Below are positions 1 to 5,154 of a stretch of 5,154 nucleotides of DNA, one piece after another. The stretch is from contig DATHGT010000114.1 of the NCBI GenBank assembly GCA_035317605.1, positions 1 to 5,154 on the forward strand, in the 5' to 3' direction. The notes under the pieces were generated by a model. The model was not told where the DNA came from. It worked only from the letters and a program-made list of their open reading frames with translations, and searched no databases. The DNA comes from DATHGT01 sp035317605. GTDB taxonomy: Bacteria; Methylomirabilota; Methylomirabilia; Rokubacteriales; CSP1-6. The stretch's first letter is position 1; every line of letters begins with the position of its first letter. A program made the translations under genes and the position numbers.

Positions 1-809
1 AGGTGGGCGTAGAGCGGACCCGCGTTGGTGTCGAACCTCAAGCCGACCAGCTCGGCGACCCCGAGCGTGATGCCGCCCAGCATCGCGCCCCAGAACGTGC
101 CGAGACCGCCGAGCACCACGACCTCGAACGAGATCAGCAACCGCTCGACGCCGGAGTACGGCGTGAACGACGAGCGCATCGCCAGCAGCATGCCGGCGAC
201 GCTGGCCAGGGCCAGCGAGAGTCCCATCACCACGTTGTAGACGCGCCCAGGATTCACGCCCATCAGGCGCACGACGTCGCGATGATCGGCGGTGGCCCGC
301 ACGATTCGTCCGAACCGGGTGCGCGTGAGGATGAGCTGCAGCCCCGTGAACAGCACGATCGAGAGCGCGAGGATGATGATGGGCAGGACGCCGACGTGCA
401 GGCCGAAGACGCCCGCGCTGGCCTGGGCGAGCCGGCCCGCCGGTAGATTGCGCGGGTCGGCGCCGAAGACCTCGACCATGAGATTGCGCATGACCACCGC
501 GACCCCGAACGTCAGCAAGATGGCGGCGAACGGATCGGGACGCGTCACCACCCGGTTGATCAGCACGGCCTGAAGGCCGAAGCCGAGCGCGAACGCGATC
601 ACCGCGACGGGCACGATGAGTACCAACGGGTGCACCCACGGAACGGCCCCGACCAGCGAGACGCCGATGAACGCGCTGAGCACGATGAACTCGCCGTGGG
701 ACAGATTCACCACCCGCATCACGCCGACGATGAGGGCGAGCCCGACCCCGAGCAGGCCATAGAGCCCGCCGTACAGGATCCCGTTGACGAGAGTCTCCAC
801 CCAGATCAT
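1..809 (-). CDS. livH: LivH-type branched-chain amino acid ABC transporter permease (3' end outside window)
   Basis: One of the two membrane subunits of a LIV/HAAT-family ABC importer, forming the solute path through the inner membrane. Reading the minus strand from the ATG at 809 gives 269 codons with no stop before the window edge. LivH proteins are usually about 285-310 residues, so only the last few dozen residues are missing. Family landmarks are visible: an N-terminal hydrophobic segment (about residues 7-30), NLSHGEF at 35-41, further hydrophobic segments near 61-83, 93-110, 140-160, 190-211 and 225-253, the cytoplasmic ATPase-contact loop RATADHRDVVRLMGVN at 171-186, and GGLGTFWGAMLGG at 234-246. 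The start follows the livF stop by 13 nt and has a GAGG Shine-Dalgarno core at 815-818, five bases upstream. The family call is firm. The solute is unknown. A livM partner is expected beyond base 1. Confidence 0.93.
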   Translation of the reverse strand, partial: MIWVETLVNGILYGGLYGLLGVGLALIVGVMRVVNLSHGEFIVLSAFIGVSLVGAVPWVHPLVLIVPVAVIAFALGFGLQAVLINRVVTRPDPFAAILLTFGVAVVMRNLMVEVFGADPRNLPAGRLAQASAGVFGLHVGVLPIIILALSIVLFTGLQLILTRTRFGRIVRATADHRDVVRLMGVNPGRVYNVVMGLSLALASVAGMLLAMRSSFTPYSGVERLLISFEVVVLGGLGTFWGAMLGGITLGVAELVGLRFDTNAGPLYAH

Positions 810-822
810 GGTCGCCTCGCGA

Positions 823-1521
823 TCAGGTACCGAAGTACGCGCGTGAGAGCTGATCGAGCCCCAGGCCGCGGGCGGGGCCGTGCAGCGTGATCCGTCCCTT
901 GAGCAGGCAGTAGACGCGATCGGCCGCGCCCGCGGCCCGCTTGACGTCCTGCTCGACCAGCACGATCGAGGCGCCCTCCGCGCGGATGCGGTCCAGCGAC
1001 TCGTAGATCTGATCGACGACGAGCGGCGCCAGGCCGAGCGAGATCTCGTCGCACAAGAGCAGCTTCGGGTTCGACATCAGTGCGCGGCCGATGGCCACCA
1101 TGTGCTGCTGGCCGCCGGACAGCGCGTCCGGGCGCTGGCGTCGCCGCTCGCGCAGGATCGGGAACAGCTCGAACACGCGGGCCAGCGTCCACGAGCCCGG
1201 ACGCTGGTTCAGCGCTCCCATGAGCAAGTTTTCCTCGACGGTCAGCGACGGGAACAACAAGCGTCCCTCGGGAACGAGGCTGAGTCCCAGCCGCGAGATG
1301 CGCTCGGCTGGTTGCCCGGCGATCGGCTCACCGGCGAAGCTGATCTCGCCGCGTCGCGCGTTCATGAGGCCGACCAGGCAGCGCAGGAACGTTGACTTGC
1401 CCGCGCCGTTGGCGCCGATGAGGGCCACGGTCTCCCCCGCGTCGACGTCGAGAGTGAGATCGAAGAGCGCCTGGAAGTCGCCGTAGAACGCGTCGAGGCC
1501 CCGGACGTCAAGAAGCGTCAT
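823..1521 (-). CDS. livF: LivF-type branched-chain amino acid ABC transporter ATP-binding protein
   Basis: Cytoplasmic ATPase that would pair with LivG to power the LIV-type importer. The 232-residue length is normal for LivF. All nucleotide-binding motifs are present: Walker A GANGAGKST at 36-44, the LivF-typical VPEGR segment at 83-87 followed by LFPSLTVEENL, signature LSGGQQ at 134-139, Walker B LLLCDE at 154-159 and the SLGLAP stretch at 161-166. The switch position reads LVEQD with Gln191, as is usual in LivF, which carries Q where most ABC ATPases have His. After the catalytic Glu159 comes Ile rather than the more usual Pro. The ATG at 1521 lies inside the end of livG (14-nt overlap) and has only a weak ribosome site, which suggests translational coupling. 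The livH start follows 13 nt after the stop. Confidence 0.95.
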   Translation of the reverse strand: MTLLDVRGLDAFYGDFQALFDLTLDVDAGETVALIGANGAGKSTFLRCLVGLMNARRGEISFAGEPIAGQPAERISRLGLSLVPEGRLLFPSLTVEENLLMGALNQRPGSWTLARVFELFPILRERRRQRPDALSGGQQHMVAIGRALMSNPKLLLCDEISLGLAPLVVDQIYESLDRIRAEGASIVLVEQDVKRAAGAADRVYCLLKGRITLHGPARGLGLDQLSRAYFGT

Positions 1522-2254
1522 CGGCCCGGAACCCCATGTAGATCTCCCTCACCAGCGCGCTCTTCATGACCTCGGCCGGCGGACCGACGAGCACGTTGCG
1601 ACCGAAGTGCAGGACCATGAGGCGATCGGCCACGGCCCGCAGCGCGTGCGGGATGTGCTCGATCCAGATGACTGCGTGGCCCGACTTGAGGCTGGCGATC
1701 AGCGCGACCAGATCTTCAACTTCGGGCTCGGTGAGTCCGGCCGCGATCTCGTCGAGGAGCAGGAGCTTCGCGCGCGAGGCGACCGCCTTGCCCAGCTCGA
1801 GCCGTTTGCGGTCCAGCAGCGGGAGCTGCCCGGCCAGCAGCTCGGCCTTGGCGGAGAGTCCCATGGTGGCGAGCACGCCGAGCGCGAACGTCTGGGCTTC
1901 GGATCCGGCCAGACCGCCGCCGAACGAGGCCGCCGCGAGCACGTTCTCGTACACGGTGAGGTGAGGGAACGGCTGCGGAATCTGGAACGCGCGGACGATC
2001 CCCAGCCGGGCCCGCAGGTGCGCGGCCAGTCCACTCATCTCGCGACCGTCGAAGCAGATGGTGCCGCCGTCGGCGGCGATGGTGCCGGCGATGAGGTTGA
2101 AGATCGAGCTCTTGCCGGCGCCGTTGGGGCCGATCATGCCCAGGCACTCGCCCGCGCCGAGCGAGAACGTCACCTCGTCGGCGACCACGATGGCGCCGAA
2201 CCGCTTGCTCAGGCCGGCCACCTGCAGAAGCGCCGGGGCCGGCTGAGCAGTCAC
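1508..2254 (-). CDS. livG: LivG-type branched-chain amino acid ABC transporter ATP-binding protein, variant signature motif
   Basis: Second cytoplasmic ATPase of the LIV-type importer, 248 residues, close to the usual LivG length. Walker A GPNGAGKSS is at 42-50, Q-loop Gln91 lies in RAFQIPQPFPHLTVYENV, Walker B LLLLDE is at 164-169 and the switch His200 lies in WIEHIPHAL. The ABC signature is not canonical: where LivG normally has LSYGQQRRLE, this protein has LPLLDRKRLELG at 144-155, so the SGGQ-like core is lost while the following RLELGKAVAS helix is kept. From memory, similar degenerate signatures occur in some LivG relatives, so this need not mean inactivity. The start is a GTG at 2254, seven bases after the binding-protein stop, with no good Shine-Dalgarno; coupling is likely. 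No ATG exists near the N-terminus, which supports the GTG choice. Confidence 0.93.
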   Translation of the reverse strand: MTAQPAPALLQVAGLSKRFGAIVVADEVTFSLGAGECLGMIGPNGAGKSSIFNLIAGTIAADGGTICFDGREMSGLAAHLRARLGIVRAFQIPQPFPHLTVYENVLAAASFGGGLAGSEAQTFALGVLATMGLSAKAELLAGQLPLLDRKRLELGKAVASRAKLLLLDEIAAGLTEPEVEDLVALIASLKSGHAVIWIEHIPHALRAVADRLMVLHFGRNVLVGPPAEVMKSALVREIYMGFRADDAS

Positions 2255-2261
2255 GAAACGA

Positions 2262-3587
2262 TCAGCCGAGCTGCGAGAGCAGCTTCAACTCGGCCTCGAC
2301 CGGGATCTGCGGCGCCGTCGCGTTGTAGACGATCAGCAGCTCGAAGGGGAAGCGGCCGTTCTTGGTCTTGCGCCACTGGCCGCCGGCCATGCTGGTGAGG
2401 GCGACGTTCTTGATCGGCGTGTCCTTGAACTTCACCGGCCCCACGATGGTATCGACGGAAAGGTTGGCGATGGCGTGGCGCACGGCCTCCTTGTCCTTCG
2501 GATCGGCGGCCGTGGTGAGGGCGGCCACGGCCACTTCCCAGATGGCGTGTGCGTAACCGATGGGTTGCGTCCACTGCTTGCCCGTCGAGTTCTCCCAGTC
2601 GGTGGCCAGCTCGCGGGCGGTCTGCCCGGTGAGCGAGGACTTGTACGGATACTTGGGCGTCCACCACACCTCGGTCGACATGCCGTCGCCGCGCGGCCCC
2701 AGCGAGGTGATCGCGCTCGCGAACAGGAAGGCCGCGGCCACCGTGCACACCTGGGGCTTGTAGCCGGCCTGGGCCGCCTGGTTCCAGAACGTCGCCCAGT
2801 GGCTCGGCAGCACGAGGCCGGACACGATGTCGGCGCCCGCGCTCTTGAACGTGGTCACCTGGTTCGTGAAGTCGTCGGTCGACAGCTTGTAGAAGCCGCC
2901 GACCACCTCGCGATAGCCGTGCTGGGACATCCCGCTCGGCAGCCCGGTCTTGGGATTGCCGAAGGCCTTGCCAGTGGGCGTGTCGCTGTAGAACGTGCCC
3001 ACGAGCTTGTTGGTCTTGACGCTGTTCCACATGGCCAGGAAGTTCTTGACGACCTCGCCGGCGCCCCAGAAGAAGTGGAACGTGTAGGGGAAGCTCTTCT
3101 CGGTGAGGTCGTCGGGAGTGGCGCCGCGCGAGAACTTCCAGCCCGTCCACGGCACCATGGTGGAGATCGTCGGCATGCCGCGGGCGTCGGACAGCTCGCC
3201 CACGGCCAGCGCGGCGTCGGAGTCGAAGCACACGACCAGATCGCACTTCTCGCGGAGCACCAGCTCGCTGCCGACCACGCTGGAGCGGTTGGGATCCGAC
3301 TGGTTGTCCTTGATCACGAGGTCGACCGGGTACGACTTGCCGCCGATTTTCAAGCCGTCTTTGAGCCGCGTCCGCACCCGATCGATCATCCACGGCGTGG
3401 TCTCGCCGAAGTTCGCGCGCACGCCCGACTGGGCGCCGATGAAGCCGATCTTGAGCGTTCGCGACTGGGCGCTCGCCACGTGCGGGCCGGCCACGCCCGC
3501 GGCTCCGGCCAGCCCGAGGAGACCGCCCGTCTTGAGGAACGACCGGCGGCTGACCGTGTTCGCGTGCTCGCGAGGCTGCTCCGTCAT
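2262..3587 (-). CDS. Tat-exported substrate-binding protein of LIV-type ABC transporter (Peripla_BP_6-like)
   Basis: Periplasmic solute receptor for the importer encoded downstream, 441 residues, type I periplasmic-binding fold of the LivJ/LivK (Peripla_BP_6) superfamily. The N-terminus carries a twin-arginine signal: SRRSFLK at 13-19, a Gly/Ala/Leu-rich core at 21-34, and VASA ending at 40 with probable cleavage before Gln41. The mature domain opens with LKIGFIGAQSG at 45-55, typical of the family. The ligand is not obvious: the segment that in LivJ supplies Ser/Thr contacts for the amino acid reads LVVCFDSDAALAVG here, so classical Leu/Ile/Val binding should not be assumed. The ATG at 3587 was chosen because it is preceded by a near-perfect AAGGAGGT and places the Tat motif at the usual distance. 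A TTG 22 codons upstream has no such site. It is the first gene of the operon, 7 nt before livG. Confidence 0.92.
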   Translation of the reverse strand: MTEQPREHANTVSRRSFLKTGGLLGLAGAAGVAGPHVASAQSRTLKIGFIGAQSGVRANFGETTPWMIDRVRTRLKDGLKIGGKSYPVDLVIKDNQSDPNRSSVVGSELVLREKCDLVVCFDSDAALAVGELSDARGMPTISTMVPWTGWKFSRGATPDDLTEKSFPYTFHFFWGAGEVVKNFLAMWNSVKTNKLVGTFYSDTPTGKAFGNPKTGLPSGMSQHGYREVVGGFYKLSTDDFTNQVTTFKSAGADIVSGLVLPSHWATFWNQAAQAGYKPQVCTVAAAFLFASAITSLGPRGDGMSTEVWWTPKYPYKSSLTGQTARELATDWENSTGKQWTQPIGYAHAIWEVAVAALTTAADPKDKEAVRHAIANLSVDTIVGPVKFKDTPIKNVALTSMAGGQWRKTKNGRFPFELLIVYNATAPQIPVEAELKLLSQLG

Positions 3588-3591
3588 GGCG

Positions 3592-3599
3592 ACCTCCTT
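3592..3599 (-). promoter_or_regulatory. Strong Shine-Dalgarno of the binding-protein gene
   Basis: On the minus strand the sequence AAGGAGGT stands four bases before the ATG at 3587, which is nearly a full anti-16S match. It fixes the start of the binding-protein gene. It is much stronger than the ribosome sites of livG and livF, in keeping with the usual need for excess binding protein. Confidence 0.85.
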
Positions 3600-3620
3600 G
3601 GTCGTGGGCGTGGCCCCCTC

Positions 3621-3650
3621 CAGATACAGCCCGGCCCGCGGGGTTGTCAA
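3621..3650 (-). promoter_or_regulatory. Candidate sigma-70-type promoter for the transporter operon
   Basis: The minus strand shows a perfect TTGACA (-35) at 3650-3645, an 18-base spacer, then TATCTG (-10-like, three of six consensus bases) at 3626-3621. Transcription would start near 3614, giving a leader of about 27 bases that contains the Shine-Dalgarno. The -35 is good, the -10 is weak, and the preferred promoter of this host is unknown. Confidence 0.4.
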
Positions 3651-3655
3651 CAACC
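3642..3655. promoter_or_regulatory. 14-bp palindrome, candidate operator
   Basis: GGTTGT-CA-ACAACC is an inverted repeat with perfect 6-bp arms and a 2-base centre. It sits in the divergent intergenic region and fully covers the minus-strand TTGACA at 3645-3650. The arrangement suits a dimeric regulator that blocks the transporter promoter. No regulator gene is visible in the window, so the bound protein is unknown. Chance occurrence cannot be excluded for so short a repeat. Confidence 0.4.
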
Positions 3656-3690
3656 GCCGGAGTTACAGACCTCGCGTGCGATAGTAGGCC

Positions 3691-3698
3691 GAGGGAGG
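3691..3698 (+). promoter_or_regulatory. Shine-Dalgarno of the SPFH gene
   Basis: GAGGGAGG lies five bases before the ATG at 3704. It decides that start over the TTG at 3644, which would add 20 residues that look unlike the N-terminus of the family. No convincing plus-strand promoter pair was found between 3588 and 3690: TTGTCA at 3644-3649 has no good -10 at the right distance. Confidence 0.75.
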
Positions 3699-3703
3699 CG
3701 CCC

Positions 3704-4657
3704 ATGGGCCTGATGGACTTCGTCAAGAAGCAGTTCATCGACATCCTCCAGTGGACCGAGGACGGCGACGAAGTGCTGGCCTGGCGCTTCCCCACCGCCG
3801 ACAAGGAGATCCAGCAGGGCGCTCAGCTGATCGTCCGGGACACGCAAGCGGCGGTCTTCGTGCACGAGGGGATCGCGGCCGACGTCTTCGGGCCCGGCCG
3901 CCACGTCATCCGCACCCAGAACGTTCCGCTCCTGACCGATCTCGCGCACTGGGACAAGCTGTTCGAGTCACCGTTCAAGAGCGACGTCTATTTCTTCTCC
4001 ACCCGGCTCCGCCTGAACCAGACCTGGGGCACCGCCTCTCCCATCACCATGCGCGACGCCGAGTTCGGCGCCGTCGAGGTGCGCGCCTACGGCATCTACA
4101 GCTACCGGATCAACGCGCCCCGCACGTTCTTCGGGCGCGTGTCCGGCACCCGCGAGAGCTACCTGGTGGGCGACCTCGAGGGTCAGCTTCGCGGCACGCT
4201 CGTCGCCACGCTTGTCGACCACTTCGCGAAGAGCCGGGTGCCCTTCCTCGACATGGCCGCCAACCAGGTCGAGCTGGCCGCGGGCGTCCACGCCAAGGCG
4301 CGTCTGCCGTTCGCCGACCTCGGGCTCGCCCTCGAGGGTTTTCAGATCCAGAGCATCTCGTTGCCCGACGAGCTCGGCAAACGCCTGGACGAGCGGATCG
4401 GGATGGGAATCGTCGGCAATCTCCCGACGTACACGCAGTTCCAGACGGCCCGGTCGATTCCGATCGCCGCGGCGGAGGGCGGGGGAGCGGCCGGAGCGGG
4501 CGTCGGCGTCGGGGCCGGCATCGCGATGGGTCAGGCGATGACGCAGGCGGTCAGCCAGCCCGCCAGCGCGCCGGCCGCCCGCACGTGCGCGCGGTGTTCC
4601 GCGCGGATCGACCGGCCGAGCAAGTTCTGTCCGGAGTGTGGCGCGGCGCTCGCCTGA
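3704..4657 (+). CDS. YdjI-type SPFH-domain protein with C-terminal zinc ribbon (often annotated 'virion core protein')
   Basis: A 317-residue cytoplasmic protein of the SPFH (stomatin/prohibitin/flotillin) superfamily, in the bacterial branch that includes Bacillus subtilis YdjI. Residues 1-255 match the family pattern I recall: MGLMDFVKKQFIDILQWTED at the start, REIQ-like KEIQQGAQLIVRD at 34-46, FGPGRH at 62-67, SPFKSDVYFFSTR at 89-101, WGT at 108-110, FGAVEVRAYGIYSYRI at 121-136 and PFLDMAANQVEL at 180-191. A flexible Gly/Ala-rich linker (about 255-295) leads to a zinc ribbon with Cys295, Cys298, Cys309 and Cys312. No signal peptide or transmembrane helix is seen, so membrane contact would be peripheral. 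In B. subtilis YdjI acts with YdjG and YdjH in recruiting the PspA homologue to membranes; a similar scaffold role here is inference. The 'virion core' name is a carried-over annotation and does not indicate a virus. Confidence 0.9.
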   Translation: MGLMDFVKKQFIDILQWTEDGDEVLAWRFPTADKEIQQGAQLIVRDTQAAVFVHEGIAADVFGPGRHVIRTQNVPLLTDLAHWDKLFESPFKSDVYFFSTRLRLNQTWGTASPITMRDAEFGAVEVRAYGIYSYRINAPRTFFGRVSGTRESYLVGDLEGQLRGTLVATLVDHFAKSRVPFLDMAANQVELAAGVHAKARLPFADLGLALEGFQIQSISLPDELGKRLDERIGMGIVGNLPTYTQFQTARSIPIAAAEGGGAAGAGVGVGAGIAMGQAMTQAVSQPASAPAARTCARCSARIDRPSKFCPECGAALA

Positions 4658-4660
4658 GCG

Positions 4661-5154
4661 ATGGCCATCGCCTGCCCGGGCTGCAGCCTGCCGATGGCGC
4701 AGCTCTCGGTCGACGCGCACTACGGACGCACCGTCAGCCTCGATCTGTGTCACGCGTGCGGCGCGTTCTGGTTCGACGTCAACGAGAGCCTGGCCCTGAC
4801 CCCCGGCGCCGTCTTGAAGCTCTTCGTGGTCATCGCGGAACGGCATGGGGAACGGCGCCCTCCGTCGGGGTCATCGACGTGCCCGCGCTGCCGCCGGACG
4901 CTCGCGCTCACCTTCGACATGCAGCGCAACGTTCACTTCACCTACTGGCGGTGTCCGGCCGAGCACGGGCGCTTCACCTCGTTCGCCGAATTTCTGCGCG
5001 AGAAGGACTTCGTGCGTCCGCTGAGCGGCCCCGAGCTGGACCAGCTCCGCGCCAACGTCAAGATGATCCACTGCTCGAGCTGCGGAGCGCCCATCGATCT
5101 CGAGCGGACGTCGACCTGCGGCTACTGCCGAGCGCCGGTCTCCGTGCTCGACGC
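4661..5154 (+). CDS. Zinc-ribbon protein with zf-TFIIB-like N-terminus (3' end outside window)
   Basis: Starts three bases after the SPFH stop and runs open to the window edge, with 164 complete codons. Three metal-binding modules are visible. The first has CPGC at 5-8 and CHAC at 30-33 followed by GAFWFDVNE, the zf-TFIIB (PF13453) pattern in which the second CxxC is followed by an aromatic-Asp motif. The second has CPRC at 74-77 and Cys98 with His102, a possible C3H site. The third has CSSC at 138-141 and CGYC at 153-156. No transmembrane helix appears in the visible part, although a membrane segment could follow. There is no clear ribosome site, so translation is probably coupled to the SPFH gene. 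B. subtilis YdjG, which works with the SPFH protein YdjI, also carries zinc ribbons, so a partner role is plausible. Specific function is not recognised. Confidence 0.82.
   Translation, partial: MAIACPGCSLPMAQLSVDAHYGRTVSLDLCHACGAFWFDVNESLALTPGAVLKLFVVIAERHGERRPPSGSSTCPRCRRTLALTFDMQRNVHFTYWRCPAEHGRFTSFAEFLREKDFVRPLSGPELDQLRANVKMIHCSSCGAPIDLERTSTCGYCRAPVSVLD

Noticed and set aside
1607..2398. Plus-strand open frame (263 codons) opposite livG
   Set aside because: Antisense to intact ATPase motifs. The composition is biased and there is no ribosome site or family resemblance.
3677..3685. TGCGATAGT as an extended -10 promoter for the SPFH gene
   Set aside because: Transcription would start at about 3692, inside the Shine-Dalgarno, and there is no -35 at the right distance.
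3644..3706. Upstream TTG starts for the SPFH gene (3644) and the binding protein (3653 on the minus strand)
   Set aside because: Neither has a Shine-Dalgarno, both would extend the protein with non-family sequence, and the chosen ATGs have strong sites.
2475..3713. Long plus-strand open frame (412 codons) antisense to the binding-protein gene
   Set aside because: Its product is rich in Arg, Gly, Ala and His with no recognisable motif. It lies opposite a well-supported gene and is a typical high-GC shadow.
2251..3804. Minus-strand 517-codon open frame in another frame across the binding-protein gene
   Set aside because: It runs through the same DNA as the binding protein, which has the Tat signal, the family motifs and the Shine-Dalgarno. 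The alternative translation is Arg/Gly-rich and motif-free.
3704..4657. Viral origin suggested by the common name 'virion core protein' for this family
   Set aside because: The family is a widespread bacterial SPFH group, the neighbours are ordinary chromosomal genes, and no phage gene is present.
3968..4846. Minus-strand open frame (292 codons) opposite the SPFH gene and its neighbour
   Set aside because: Low-complexity Arg/Ala/Gly/Asp composition, no motif, and it is antisense to two genes with clear family features.

Overview
The window is high-GC bacterial DNA with compact, closely spaced genes. It has two blocks that diverge from a 116-base intergenic region at 3588-3703. No RNA gene, mobile element, CRISPR array or tandem repeat was seen. 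The base composition, a Tat-exported LIV-type binding protein and a signature-less LivG variant would suit a soil or sediment bacterium such as Rokubacteria/Methylomirabilota or a proteobacterium. That placement is only a guess, because no phylogenetic marker is present.

Left block (minus strand, read from 3587 down to 1): a branched-chain amino-acid-type (LIV/HAAT) ABC importer operon. The order of transcription is substrate-binding protein (2262-3587), LivG ATPase (1508-2254), LivF ATPase (823-1521) and LivH permease (809 to beyond base 1). The genes are 7 nt apart, overlap by 14 nt, and are 13 nt apart, so they are very likely co-transcribed. The second permease, LivM, is not in the window and would be expected just beyond base 1. 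Together the products would capture a small polar solute in the periplasm and import it with ATP. The actual substrate cannot be read from the sequence.

Right block (plus strand, 3704 to beyond 5154): a YdjI-type SPFH-domain protein with a C-terminal zinc ribbon (3704-4657). Three bases later comes a cysteine-rich protein with three zinc-ribbon-like modules (4661 to the edge), whose first module resembles zf-TFIIB. SPFH plus zinc-ribbon pairing recalls the Bacillus subtilis ydjGHI genes, which are linked to PspA and membrane stress. No pspA lies in the window.

The intergenic region holds strong Shine-Dalgarno sequences for both leading genes. It also holds a 14-bp palindrome that overlaps a perfect TTGACA -35 box for the transporter operon, so it is a candidate operator. 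Nothing here amounts to a clearly new system. The points most worth following are the SPFH/zinc-ribbon pair and its in-frame junction, the non-canonical LivG, and the palindrome-promoter overlap.
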